Shown here one piece after another: positions 17,117-25,807 of a stretch of 64,000 nucleotides of DNA. The notes beneath the pieces are model-generated. The model worked only from the letters and a program-made list of their open reading frames with translations, searched no databases and was not told the DNA's origin. How positions within the stretch are numbered: the stretch's first letter is position 1; every line of letters begins with the position of its first letter. Origin of the DNA: Nonomuraea cypriaca (lineage in GTDB: Bacteria; Actinomycetota; Actinomycetes; Streptosporangiales; Streptosporangiaceae); NCBI RefSeq assembly GCF_015645445.1, contig NZ_JADOGI010000034.1:1-64000 (forward strand), in the 5' to 3' direction. A program made the position numbers and the translations under genes.

Positions 17117-17923
17117 TCAGATGGCGGCCTGGAACGTGCTGGCGCGCATGCCCGCCAGCAGCCCCGCCGTCTGCTCGGGCGTGAACCGGCGCACCGGGTC
17201 GTGGTGGAGCAGGCCCTCGATCAGCGGCCGCATCACCCCGGCCCGCCGCGGCGACGGGTAGGGGCCGCTCCGCGCCATCCCGAGCACCGTGGCCGCGTCC
17301 TGGCCCGGGTAGGGCGGCTGGCCCTCGACGGCGCTGTAGAGGGTGGCGCCGAAGGACCACATGTCGGCCTCCTTGCTGGCCGGCCCGCCGTGGAGTCGCT
17401 CGGGCGCCATGAAGGCCGGCGTGCCACGTAAGCGCCGCGAGGTCGTCATCCTGATGTCCCCCTCGGCCGTGGCTATGCCGAAGTCGGTCAGCACCACCCG
17501 GTCGCCGGTCAGCATGACGTTGGCGGGCTTCACGTCACGGTGCAGCACGCCCGCCTGGTGCGCGGTGCGGAGCGCGGCGAGCAGATGCTGCCCGATCGCG
17601 ACCACCGACTGCGCGGGCAGCGTGCCCACCTGGGAGAGCAACTGGTGCAACGACAACCCGTCGAGGTATTCCATCACGATCCAGAGCTTGCCGCCCTCCT
17701 CGATCAGGTCGTGCACCGTGACGATGTTGGGATGCGTCAGCCCGGCGGCCATCCTGGCCTCGCGCAGCACCCGGCGACGCACCATCTCGGCCTCAGCGGC
17801 CAAGGTCAGCTCCTTGAGCGCCACCGTACGGTGGAGAAGCTGATCGAACGCCCGCCAGACGACTCCCATACCCCCACGACCGGCCTCCTCGTTCAGGAGG
17901 TACCGTCCGCCGATCTCCCGCAT
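17117..17923 (-). CDS. Hanks-type Ser/Thr protein kinase, soluble
   Basis: This 268-residue protein is little more than a kinase catalytic domain: Gly loop GRGGMGVVW (about residue 16), VAIK-like VALKEL Lys, catalytic loop HRDVKPANVML, DFG segment LTDFGIA and GTPAFMAPERL. The PknB-like receptors have a transmembrane segment and sensor domains after the kinase; these are missing, so it should be cytoplasmic. Substrates are unknown. It is upstream of the convergent-side MFS gene on the same strand without clear coupling. Confidence 0.92.
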   Translation of the reverse strand: MREIGGRYLLNEEAGRGGMGVVWRAFDQLLHRTVALKELTLAAEAEMVRRRVLREARMAAGLTHPNIVTVHDLIEEGGKLWIVMEYLDGLSLHQLLSQVGTLPAQSVVAIGQHLLAALRTAHQAGVLHRDVKPANVMLTGDRVVLTDFGIATAEGDIRMTTSRRLRGTPAFMAPERLHGGPASKEADMWSFGATLYSAVEGQPPYPGQDAATVLGMARSGPYPSPRRAGVMRPLIEGLLHHDPVRRFTPEQTAGLLAGMRASTFQAAI

Positions 17924-17979
17924 ACCATCCCCTCAAGCTCGGGGATAATCATGTCACTTCAGCAAAGGCCGTAGGGTGC

Positions 17980-19290
17980 CTAACGTGATCTGGATATGTC
18001 GGAAAGTGCGGGTTCGCTGGTCAACGGGCTAGAAATTCGATCCCGCAACGCACGCCACACGAGTCCGACCGCCACCAAACATACTCCTGTGGCGCCCACG
18101 AGGACCGGGCCGATGCCCGCGAACTCGGCCGTGACGCCCCCGAGCGCCGCCCCCACGGGCATGCCGCCCATCCCGAGCAACCGGTACGCCGAATTGACCC
18201 GCCCGAGCAGTTCGACCGGGATCAGCCGCTGCCTGGACGAGATCACCAGCACGTTCGCCGCAGCGCCCACCACGCCCCACAGCACGGCGGTCGGGTAGAG
18301 CGTCCACGGCGACGGCACGATCACCGGCACCAGGAGCAGCAGGCTGCTGATCAGCCAGGCCCCCACCAGGGTGCGGAACTCGCCGAAGAGCCCCGCGGCC
18401 CGCCCCGACAGCAGGGATCCGGCGATCGCGCCGACCGCGAAGGCCGTCGTCATCAGGCCGTACTCGCTCGGTTCCAGCCCCATCCGCGATCCGTCGCCCA
18501 CGGCCCACAGCACGAAGACGCCGAAGTAGGCGGCGTTGGCGAGGTTGAGCATGCCCGCCGTGATGGCCAGGCTCCGCAGGACGCGGTGGGACCACAGGTA
18601 GCGGAGCGCCTCACCGATGTCCCGCCGTAAGGGACGGCGCTCCAGGCCCGTGGCAGGCCCTGTGGCGGGCCCTGTGGCGGGCCCTGTGGCGGGCCCTGTG
18701 GCGGGCCCTGTGGCGGGCAACGCGTACGTACCGCGCATGCCCAGCAGGACCAGGCCCGCGACGCCGTACAGGAGGGCGGGGGCGCCGAAGACGACGGCGG
18801 GGAGGGCCACGACGAGGAGGCCCGCCACGGGGGCGCCGACGAAGTCGTTGCCGATCATCTGGGCGGTGGACACGCGGCCGTTCGCCCTGGTGAGGTGCTC
18901 CTGGGGGACGGCCATGGGCAGGATGGACTGCGCCGAGGTGTCGGCGAAGACCTCCGCCACGCAGGCCGTGAGCACGGCCGCCAGCAGCATCCACAGGTTC
19001 AGCAGGCCGAGGGCGGCGAGGAGCGTGGCCGCGGCGAGGACGACGGCCCGGGCGAGGTTGGCCAGGACCATGATGCGCCGACGGTCCACCCGGTCGGCGA
19101 TCGCACCCGCGTGCAGGGCGAACAGCAGCCACGGCAGCGTCGCCGCCGCCCCCACCAGGGAGACCAGCGTGGGCGAGCGGGTCATCGACACCGCCAGCAG
19201 CGGCGCTCCGACCTTCAGCACGCCGTCGGCCAGGTTGGACAGCGCCGTGGACGACCACAGGAAGCCGAACGAGCGTCCGAGGGCTGTCAT
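17980..19290 (-). CDS. MFS transporter (enterobactin exporter-like/MFS_3 type)
   Basis: This 436-residue protein begins with an ATG at 19290. It has about 12 hydrophobic segments and the DRVDRRR loop between helices 2 and 3, typical of the actinobacterial MFS drug/siderophore exporters. The central cytoplasmic loop contains six ATGP units (residues about 192-214) caused by 12-base DNA repeats. It is divergent from an ArsR-type regulator starting 66 bases away, which suggests regulated efflux. Substrate is unknown. Confidence 0.85.
   Translation of the reverse strand: MTALGRSFGFLWSSTALSNLADGVLKVGAPLLAVSMTRSPTLVSLVGAAATLPWLLFALHAGAIADRVDRRRIMVLANLARAVVLAAATLLAALGLLNLWMLLAAVLTACVAEVFADTSAQSILPMAVPQEHLTRANGRVSTAQMIGNDFVGAPVAGLLVVALPAVVFGAPALLYGVAGLVLLGMRGTYALPATGPATGPATGPATGPATGPATGLERRPLRRDIGEALRYLWSHRVLRSLAITAGMLNLANAAYFGVFVLWAVGDGSRMGLEPSEYGLMTTAFAVGAIAGSLLSGRAAGLFGEFRTLVGAWLISSLLLLVPVIVPSPWTLYPTAVLWGVVGAAANVLVISSRQRLIPVELLGRVNSAYRLLGMGGMPVGAALGGVTAEFAGIGPVLVGATGVCLVAVGLVWRALRDRISSPLTSEPALSDISRSR
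18646..18719 (+). repeat. 12-base tandem repeats coding for ATGP units
   Basis: CCTGTGGCGGGC-type 12-base units follow one another about six times inside the MFS gene and keep the reading frame, so that the loop between the two halves gains Ala-Thr-Gly-Pro units. The copies are nearly identical, a sign of recent slippage. Confidence 0.9.
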
Positions 19291-19311
19291 GAGCTCACTC
19301 CGATAGTATGT

Positions 19312-19336
19312 AAGGAAAAGTGTGCATAGATTCCTT
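19312..19336. promoter_or_regulatory. Divergent promoter with AAGGAA/TTCCTT inverted repeat
   Basis: The 66-base gap between the MFS and ArsR-type genes has an inverted repeat AAGGAA-N13-TTCCTT and near it TTGCAAAG and CTTGCAC. A TAGGCT element ends 6 bases before the GTG of the regulator, the placement expected for the -10 box of a leaderless transcript; no good ribosome site is seen there. An operator for autoregulation is the simplest reading, inferred from position. Confidence 0.45.
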
Positions 19337-19356
19337 TGCAAAGATAGGCTTGCACA

Positions 19357-19977
19357 GTGAGGCGACACAAGAGCTTTTCCGCCCATACGATCGACGCGAG
19401 CGCGCTGAAGTCGTTCGCCCACCCGCTCCGGCTGCGGATCTTCGAGCTGCTGGACGAGCACGGACCCTCCACGGCCACCAGGCTCGCCGGCCTGCTCGGC
19501 GAGAACACCGGGGCGACCAGCTACCACCTGAGGGAGCTGGCCAAGCACGGCATGATCGAGGTGGCGCCGGAGATGGGGCGCGGCAAGGAGAAATACTGGC
19601 GCGTCACGCCGGGTGGCTTCTCCTACGGCGAGCCGCCGCCCGGCACGGAGGCGGCGAAGGCGCTGGAGTTCCTGCTCGACGATCTGGTACGCCAGCGCGG
19701 GGCGGAGCTGACGCGCTGGCGGCAGGACGCGGCGCGGGCGCCCGAGGAGTGGGTGGCGGCCAGCGGGTTCGGGCGGCGGTCGTTGTGGCTCACCGCGGCG
19801 GAGACGGCCGGGATGAGGGACGAGGTGTTCGAAATCCTTGAGCGCTATCGGACCCTGTCCGACCGGCGCCAGGACGAGTCCGCGCCGGACACGCGCGACC
19901 CCGAGACCGGGCACGTGGTCGTCCACTTCGACGTGCTCCCACTGGGCCCCGGCCAGACGAAACCGGACGAGACCTAG
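19357..19977 (+). CDS. ArsR-type helix-turn-helix regulator
   Basis: This 206-residue protein has an N-terminal winged helix (SALKSFAHPLRLRIFELLDEHG to VTPGG, about residues 13-85) of the ArsR/helix_turn_helix_20 type and a longer C-terminal region of about 110 residues that could bind an effector. It lacks the metal-binding CVC box. The start is a GTG, probably leaderless. It is divergent from an MFS exporter and likely controls it. Confidence 0.85.
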   Translation: MRRHKSFSAHTIDASALKSFAHPLRLRIFELLDEHGPSTATRLAGLLGENTGATSYHLRELAKHGMIEVAPEMGRGKEKYWRVTPGGFSYGEPPPGTEAAKALEFLLDDLVRQRGAELTRWRQDAARAPEEWVAASGFGRRSLWLTAAETAGMRDEVFEILERYRTLSDRRQDESAPDTRDPETGHVVVHFDVLPLGPGQTKPDET

Positions 19978-20137
19978 ACTTCCGCCGGCTTCAGGCGGGG
20001 TCCGGGCTCCCCCGCCGAGTTCAGGCGGGGCCAGGCGAGGTCCCGAGGGCTCCGGGAGATGTCCAGCGGGTCCGGGAGATCCAGGCGGGTCCGGGAGAGG
20101 TCCGGGCTTACTCCGCCGGTTCTCTTGGCCGGTTCGG
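19978..20137. repeat. Degenerate GGTCCGGG/CAGGCGGG repeats, no gene
   Basis: The 160-base gap between two convergent genes holds degenerate direct repeats of the kind TTCAGGCGGGG and GGGTCCGGGAGAT. No reading frame or strong terminator is evident. Confidence 0.6.
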
Positions 20138-20761
20138 TCAGGTGATGATGCTGAGGGCGCGTTCGGCGGTGCCCTCGGGGGCGGTCTTGGGGGAGCCGGC
20201 GTTGAACGGGGGCTGCGGGTCGTACTCAATGGCGAGTTGCACGGCCTGGGCCGTCTCCACGTCGGTGGCCCGCGCCAGCAGCGTCAGCGCCATGTCGATC
20301 CCCGACGACACCCCGGCCGCGGTGACGACCTTGCCCTCGATGACCACGCGGTCGCTCACCGGCTCGGCGTCGAACTTCCTGAGCAGGTCGAGGATGGCCC
20401 AGTGAGAGGTGGCCCGCATCCCCCGCAGCAGGCCGGCCGCCCCGAGCAGGAGGGAGCCGCTGCACACCGAGGTCGTCCACCGGGTGTGCTCGTGCGCCTG
20501 CCCGATCCACTCGATCAGCGCCTGGTCGGACAGCACGTCCATGGTGCCGGGGCCGCCGGGCACGACGACGACGTCGGGCCTGGGCAGGTCGTCGTACGAG
20601 GCCGTGGCCGTCAGGACGAGCGAGCCCCTGTCATCGGTCACCGGCCCAGGCTCGGCCGCCACGAACGTGACGGTCCAGCCCGGCGCGTAGGCCAGCACCG
20701 TGTACGGCCCGACCGCGTCAAGCGCCGTGAACCGGTGGTAGAGCGGTATGGCGACGTGCAT
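20138..20761 (-). CDS. DJ-1/PfpI family protein (isonitrile hydratase-like)
   Basis: This 207-residue protein has the class I glutamine amidotransferase-like fold of DJ-1/PfpI: PDVVVVPGGPGT, then the nucleophile elbow SVCSGSLLLGAAGLL (Cys about residue 98) and a SHW motif. It lacks a DNA-binding domain, unlike its upstream neighbour. The gene starts one base after the stop of the GlxA-type regulator, so they are cotranscribed. Confidence 0.85.
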   Translation of the reverse strand: MHVAIPLYHRFTALDAVGPYTVLAYAPGWTVTFVAAEPGPVTDDRGSLVLTATASYDDLPRPDVVVVPGGPGTMDVLSDQALIEWIGQAHEHTRWTTSVCSGSLLLGAAGLLRGMRATSHWAILDLLRKFDAEPVSDRVVIEGKVVTAAGVSSGIDMALTLLARATDVETAQAVQLAIEYDPQPPFNAGSPKTAPEGTAERALSIIT

Positions 20762-20762
20762 G

Positions 20763-21725
20763 TCACTTCTCCTTCGACTGGAACCTGCGGCGATGATCGC
20801 CCGGTGAGATCCGCCAGTGGCGGCGGAAGACGCGGTAGAGCGTCTCCGCCGAGCCGAGCCCCGACTCCCTGGCCACCGTCTCCAGCGGATGGCCGGTGAC
20901 CTCCAGGAGCCGCCTGGCGGTGTCGGCCCGGCTGCGTTCGACGTACCGGCCGGGTGACAGGCCGGTCTGCTCGGTGAAGACGCGCGAGAAGTGGCGCTCG
21001 CTCATCCCGGCGCGCGCGGCGAGCGCGGGCACGCTGAGGTCCGCCGCCGGGTTCGCGTCGATGTACGCCTGCAGTTCCCGAAGCGGTTCGCTGCGCGGCG
21101 TCATGGCCCGCATGGGCGTGCTGAACTGGCTCTGCCCGCCCGGCCGGTGCAGGTAGACCACGAGGCCGCGGGCGACGTCGCGGGCCAGCGCGTGACCGTG
21201 GTCCCTGGCGACCAGCGCGAGCGCCAGGTCCACGCCCGACAGGACGCCTGCCGAGGTCCAGACGTTCCCGTCCTCGATGTAGAGCGGGTCGGCGTCCACG
21301 TCGACATGCTCGTAACGGCTCTTGAGCTCGTCGGCGGTCAGCCAGTGCGTGGTGGCCCGCCGATGGTCCAGCAGCCCCGCCTCGGCCAGGATGAACGCGC
21401 CGTTGCACACGGAGGCGACCCGCCGCGCGGCGCCGGCCAGCCTGGCGACGGCCGTGACCAGTTCCCCTTCCCGTATCTGCGCGGGCACGGACAGCCCGCC
21501 GGCCACCAGCAGCGTGTCGATCGGGCCCACGACGTCGCCGAGCCCCGCGGCCATGACGGTGACGCCGTTCCCCGCGGGCACGGCGCCCGGCCGCACGGTG
21601 ACCGGCTCCACCCGGTAGCCGCCCTCGCGCAGAAGGAGGTCCGCCGTCGAGAAGACGTCGGCGGGACCGGCCATGTCGAGGAGCTGGAAGCCGGGGAAGA
21701 CGACGATCAGGACACGTCGCTGCAT
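20763..21725 (-). CDS. GlxA-type transcriptional regulator (DJ-1 + AraC)
   Basis: About 320 residues from the ATG at 21725. The N-terminal DJ-1/PfpI domain (VLIVVFPGFQLLDMAGPADVF, VCNGAFILAEAGLL) is followed by an AraC-type double helix-turn-helix (LRELQAYIDANPAADLS to RFQSKEK). Such regulators sense small nitrogen compounds or aldehydes and often sit next to a DJ-1 enzyme, as here. A longer upstream start at 21767 is possible but adds an atypical N-terminus. Confidence 0.87.
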   Translation of the reverse strand: MQRRVLIVVFPGFQLLDMAGPADVFSTADLLLREGGYRVEPVTVRPGAVPAGNGVTVMAAGLGDVVGPIDTLLVAGGLSVPAQIREGELVTAVARLAGAARRVASVCNGAFILAEAGLLDHRRATTHWLTADELKSRYEHVDVDADPLYIEDGNVWTSAGVLSGVDLALALVARDHGHALARDVARGLVVYLHRPGGQSQFSTPMRAMTPRSEPLRELQAYIDANPAADLSVPALAARAGMSERHFSRVFTEQTGLSPGRYVERSRADTARRLLEVTGHPLETVARESGLGSAETLYRVFRRHWRISPGDHRRRFQSKEK

Positions 21726-21829
21726 GTCTTCATGGTGGTCGCCCGCCGGCCATGGCGTCAACGACACGAATATTGCACATTATGCCATCAGGCTGCATGC
21801 AGGTTGGACACGGCCAGCTCAAGATCGTG

Positions 21830-22015
21830 CGGCATCCCATGCTGCCCCTGCAGTCGCGGGTGCTGGAGCTTCGGGACGACCTCACCGCCTATGACGGCAT
21901 GTACGTCGCGCTCGCCGAACTACTCGGCGTACCGCTGCTCACCGACGACGCCAAGTTCGCCGGCTCCACGGGGCGTCGGGCGGAGATCCACCGATATCCG
22001 CCGCCGGCGACGTAG
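21830..22015 (+). pseudogene. C-terminal relic of a VapC-type PIN toxin
   Basis: About 60 codons match the C-terminal half of a PIN-domain toxin: LELRDDLTAYDGMYVALAELLGVPLLTDDAKFA, with the conserved acidic residues of YDxxYVALAE and LLTDD. The N-terminal half with the first catalytic Asp is absent, and no antitoxin gene is next to it. It is a remnant and should be inactive. Confidence 0.75.
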
Positions 22016-22022
22016 AGCCGAG

Positions 22023-22049
22023 TGCCCCCGGACCGGCCGGCCGGGGGCA
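22023..22049 (-). terminator. Hairpin terminator of the proline operon
   Basis: TGCCCCCGG and CCGGGGGCA form a perfect 9-bp stem with a 9-base loop, just after the pruA stop on the reverse strand and after the VapC relic on the forward strand. Confidence 0.7.
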
Positions 22050-22059
22050 GGGCTGCCGA

Positions 22060-23685
22060 TCAGCCCATGTGCGGGTAGCGGTGGTCGGTCGGCGGCACGA
22101 ACAGCTCCTTGATCGCGCGGGCGCTCACCCAGCGGGTCAGGTTGAGTATCGAGCCCGCCTTGTCGTTGGTGCCCGAGGCCCGCGAACCGCCGAACGGCTG
22201 CTGGCCGACGACCGCGCCCGTCGGCTTGTCGTTGACGTAGAAGTTGCCCGCCGCGAAGCGCAGCCGCTCCGAGGCGGCGGCGATCGCGTACCGGTCCTGG
22301 GCGACGAACGCCCCGGTCAGCGCGTACGGGGCGATGCCCTCCATCTGGTCGAGCACTGTGTCGAAGTCGCGGTCGTCGTAGACGTGGACGCCGAGGATCG
22401 GCCCGAAGTACTCCTTGACGAAGATCTCGTCGGCCGGGTCGGCGCACTCCAGGATGGTCGGCTTCACGAAATATCCGACACTGTCGTCGTATGAGCCGGT
22501 GAGGACGTCGATGTTCGACGCCGCCCGCGCCCGGTCGATGGCCACCTTGTGCTTGGCGAACGCCCGGTCGTCGATGACCGCGCCCATGAACGTCGACAGG
22601 TCGCCGCTCACGTCCCCCACGGTCAGCGACTCGGCCACGGAGACGAAGTCGTCCCGCATGCGGTTCCAGACCGAGCGCGGCACGTACGCCCGCGAGGCGG
22701 CCGAGCACTTCTGCCCCTGGTACTCGAACGCGCCCCTGATCAGCGCCGTCGAGAGCACGCCTGGATCGGCGGACGGGTGCGCGAGCACGAAGTCCTTGCC
22801 GCCGGTCTCACCGACGATGCGCGGGTAGCCGTGGTAGGAGGCGATGTTCGCGCCGACCGTGCGCCACAGGTGCTGGAACGTCGCCGTGGAGCCGGTGAAG
22901 TGGATCCCGGCCAGGGCCGGGTGCGCCAGGGCGACCTCGGAGACGGCCTGCCCGTTGCCGGTGACCATGTTGATCACACCGGGCGGGAGTCCGGCGGCCT
23001 CCAGCAGCCGCATCGTGAAGTGCGCGGCGAGCTGCTGCGTGGGCGACGGCTTCCAGATGACGACATTCCCCATCAAAGCGGCAGAAGTCGGCAAATTTCC
23101 GGCGATGGCGGTGAAGTTGAACGGCGTGATCGCGAGCACGAACCCCTCGAGAGGCCGGTACTCCATCCTGTTCCACACGCCGGGCGACGACATCGGCTGC
23201 TCGGCGTAGAGCTGCCGGGCGTAGGACACGTTGAACCGCAGGAAGTCGATCAGCTCGCAGGACGCGTCGATCTCGGCCTGCTGCACCGACTTCGACTGGC
23301 CCAGCACGGTCGCGGCGTTCAACGTCGCCCGCCACGGCCCGGACAGCAGGTCGGCGGCCTTGAGGAAGATCGCGGCCCGCTCGTCGAACGACAGCGCCCG
23401 CCAGGCGGGAGCCGCCCGCAGCGCGCTCTCGACCGCGTCCCGCACGTCCTGGGCCGTGGCGTCGTTGGCACGGCCCAGGACGGAGGCGTGATTGTGCGGC
23501 TGCACCACGTCGATGGGCGCGCCGCCGCCGAGGCGCTGCTCTCCCCCGATGGTCATCGTCAGGTCGAGCGAGCCGCCGGCCAGCTCCTTGACGCGGTCCT
23601 CCAGCGCGGCGCGCTCGGCGCTGCCCGGCGCGTAGCCGTACACCTTCTCGTTGACGGGTACGGGGACATTGCTGATGGCATCCAT
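22060..23685 (-). CDS. pruA: 1-pyrroline-5-carboxylate dehydrogenase
   Basis: This 541-residue aldehyde dehydrogenase oxidises glutamate-gamma-semialdehyde to glutamate with NAD, the second step of proline catabolism. It has the FTGSTATFQHLW and GETGGKDFVLAHPSAD regions with the catalytic Glu, and the GQKCSAASRAYVP segment with the nucleophilic Cys (about residue 316). Its ATG overlaps the stop of the proline dehydrogenase gene (TAATG), so the two are translationally coupled. Confidence 0.95.
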   Translation of the reverse strand: MDAISNVPVPVNEKVYGYAPGSAERAALEDRVKELAGGSLDLTMTIGGEQRLGGGAPIDVVQPHNHASVLGRANDATAQDVRDAVESALRAAPAWRALSFDERAAIFLKAADLLSGPWRATLNAATVLGQSKSVQQAEIDASCELIDFLRFNVSYARQLYAEQPMSSPGVWNRMEYRPLEGFVLAITPFNFTAIAGNLPTSAALMGNVVIWKPSPTQQLAAHFTMRLLEAAGLPPGVINMVTGNGQAVSEVALAHPALAGIHFTGSTATFQHLWRTVGANIASYHGYPRIVGETGGKDFVLAHPSADPGVLSTALIRGAFEYQGQKCSAASRAYVPRSVWNRMRDDFVSVAESLTVGDVSGDLSTFMGAVIDDRAFAKHKVAIDRARAASNIDVLTGSYDDSVGYFVKPTILECADPADEIFVKEYFGPILGVHVYDDRDFDTVLDQMEGIAPYALTGAFVAQDRYAIAAASERLRFAAGNFYVNDKPTGAVVGQQPFGGSRASGTNDKAGSILNLTRWVSARAIKELFVPPTDHRYPHMG

Positions 23686-24602
23686 TACTTACCCCCAAGG
23701 GCGCGAAGGAAGAAGGCGACGTTGGCCGGGCGCTCGGCGAGGCGGCGCATGAAGTAGCCGTACCAGTCGTCGCCGTAGGGGACGTAGACGCGCACCGTGT
23801 GACCGGCCCCGGCCAGGGCCTCCTGCAGGTCGGTCCTGATTCCGTAGAGCATCTGGAACTCGTGGTCGCCGATCGCCCGCCCGAACCTGTCGGCGAGCAG
23901 CTCGGTGATGGAGATCATCCGGTCGTCGTGCGTCGCCACCATGGGGTACCCCTTCCCCGCCATGAGGACTCGCAGGCATCGTACGTACGCCTTGTCCACG
24001 GCGGCCCGGCCCTGGTGGGCGACGGTGACGGGCTCGCGGTAGGCGCCCTTGACCAGCCGCACCCTGGAGCCCTCGGCCGCCAGGTCGCGGCAGTCCTCCT
24101 CGCTGCGGAACAGGTACGCCTGGATCGCCACACCCGTCGCGGGATAGTCCTCGCGCAGCTTGCGCAGGATGCCCAGCGTCGAGTCGACGGTGGTGTGGTT
24201 CTCCATGTCGAGCGTGACCGTCGAGCCGTTCGCCGCCGCGGCGGCGCAGATCTCGCGGGCGTGCTCCAGCGCCATGGCGTCGTCGAGCCGCTGGCCGATG
24301 GCCGACAGCTTCACCGACACCTCTCCCCCGCGGCCGAGTTGGAGCGGGCGCAACGCGTCGAGCAGCGTGAGGTAGGCGTCCGCGGTGTCCTCGGCGGCCC
24401 GCGCGTCGCGCGTCTCCTCGCCGAGGTGGTCGACGGTCACGGCCAGCCGGGCGTCGCGCAGGCGTTCGACGGTGTCGCGAACGTCCTGGACGGCCTCGCC
24501 GGCGACGAACCGCTCGACCGCTCTCTTGGTGAGCGGGAAGGCCGACACGAAGCGGCGTACGACACCGCTCCCCGAAGCGGCGAGAAGCACTTGACCGAGC
24601 AT
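23685..24602 (-). CDS. putB: Proline dehydrogenase
   Basis: This 305-residue FAD enzyme oxidises proline to 1-pyrroline-5-carboxylate. The short monofunctional form of actinobacteria is recognised by VKLSAIGQRLD, LDMENHTTVDSTL, the VRLVKGAYREP loop and the C-terminal YGDDWYGYFMRRLAERPAN. It is the first gene of a two-gene operon with pruA and divergent from the PucR-type regulator. Confidence 0.94.
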   Translation of the reverse strand: MLGQVLLAASGSGVVRRFVSAFPLTKRAVERFVAGEAVQDVRDTVERLRDARLAVTVDHLGEETRDARAAEDTADAYLTLLDALRPLQLGRGGEVSVKLSAIGQRLDDAMALEHAREICAAAAANGSTVTLDMENHTTVDSTLGILRKLREDYPATGVAIQAYLFRSEEDCRDLAAEGSRVRLVKGAYREPVTVAHQGRAAVDKAYVRCLRVLMAGKGYPMVATHDDRMISITELLADRFGRAIGDHEFQMLYGIRTDLQEALAGAGHTVRVYVPYGDDWYGYFMRRLAERPANVAFFLRALGGK

Positions 24603-24677
24603 GCGTCCAGTCTAAAAACGCAGTTCAGAGAGGGCTATCGACGCGCGTAACGACCGATGTGGGAGGCTGTCATACAA

Positions 24678-25745
24678 ATGCACAACACGGCAGACCTACA
24701 GGAGATCGTCGACGAGATCGCCGCCCGGCTGGGGGCGTCCGCGACGCTGGAGGACCGCTCGTTCCGGCTCCTGGCCTACGGGGCTCAGCACGGCGACATC
24801 GACACGGTCCGCCAGGAGTCGATCCTGCGCAGGCGCGCCACCGGCGAGGTGCGCGACTACTTCGAACGCTACGGCATCGCCAGGGCGGAGGGGCCGGTCA
24901 GGATCCCGGCGGACGCCGAGCTGAAGGTGCTGGCCAGAGTGTGCTGGCCGCTGCGCCACCGCGACGTCACCTACGGCTACCTGTGGCTGCTCGACTCCGG
25001 CGCGCTCACCGACGCCGCGCTGCGGGCCGCCGCCCCGCTCGTGGCCAGGGCCGCCGCCGCGCTCGCCCAGGAGGCCAGAAGCCGCCAGGACCTCGGCCAC
25101 GGCCTGCGCGCCCTGCTCTCGGCCGACCCGGAGGAACGCGCCGGCGCCTCCGTCGAGGTGACCGGGCCGGTCACGGCCGTCGCCGTACGCGCGTCCGAGG
25201 AACGCGTCGCCGCCCTCTGGACGCTCCCGCGCGGCGTCCTTGCCCGCACCGGCTCGCCCGTGGCCCTGCTCGCCCCCGCCCACCTGGCCGGCGAGGTGGC
25301 GCAGATCGTCCAGAGCGCGTACGGCACCGCCGCCGGCATCGGCGCGCCCAGGGCCGACCCCGGCGACGCCTGGCTGAGCTGGCGCGAGGCCCGCCAGGCG
25401 TTGCGCATCGCCGAGCACTTCCCCCGGTACGCGCCCATCGCCCGCTGGGAGGACCTGGGCGTGCACCGGCTGCTGGCCAGGCTCGGCCAGCCGGACCTGC
25501 GCGAGCTGGCGGCCGAGACGGCGGCGCTGGACGCCGAGCTGGCCCAGACCGTCGAGGCCTACCTCGACCGGGGCGGCCACGCCCAGAAGACGGCCGCCGA
25601 GCTCGGCATCCACCGGCAGACGCTCTACTACCGGCTGGGCAAGGCCGAGCGCCTCATCCACCGGGACCTGTCCGACGGCGACGACCGCCTGGCCGTGCAC
25701 CTCGCACTCAAGGCCGCCCGGCTACGCCCTCACGACACCCTGTAG
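24678..25745 (+). CDS. PucR-family regulator of proline catabolism
   Basis: About 355 residues from the ATG at 24678, 12 bases after GGGAGG; a start at 24657 has no ribosome site. The C-terminus is the PucR helix-turn-helix (AQKTAAELGIHRQTLYYRLGKAERL), preceded by the GGDEF-like CdaR region. PucR-type activators divergent from proline dehydrogenase/P5C dehydrogenase genes respond to proline in other actinobacteria (PruC in Mycobacterium). The 75-base gap to putB should hold its operator. Confidence 0.87.
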   Translation: MHNTADLQEIVDEIAARLGASATLEDRSFRLLAYGAQHGDIDTVRQESILRRRATGEVRDYFERYGIARAEGPVRIPADAELKVLARVCWPLRHRDVTYGYLWLLDSGALTDAALRAAAPLVARAAAALAQEARSRQDLGHGLRALLSADPEERAGASVEVTGPVTAVAVRASEERVAALWTLPRGVLARTGSPVALLAPAHLAGEVAQIVQSAYGTAAGIGAPRADPGDAWLSWREARQALRIAEHFPRYAPIARWEDLGVHRLLARLGQPDLRELAAETAALDAELAQTVEAYLDRGGHAQKTAAELGIHRQTLYYRLGKAERLIHRDLSDGDDRLAVHLALKAARLRPHDTL

Positions 25746-25792
25746 GCCGGCCCTTTAGACCGGCCCTGTAGACCGGCCCTGTAGACCGGCGC
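25740..25792 (+). repeat. Short CCTGTAGACCGG tandem repeats
   Basis: Three to four imperfect units of about 16 bases (CCTGTAGACCGGCC) lie right after the PucR-type stop codon and before the convergent GH16-like gene. No function known. Confidence 0.75.
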
Positions 25793-25807
25793 GGCCGACC
25801 CGCGCGC

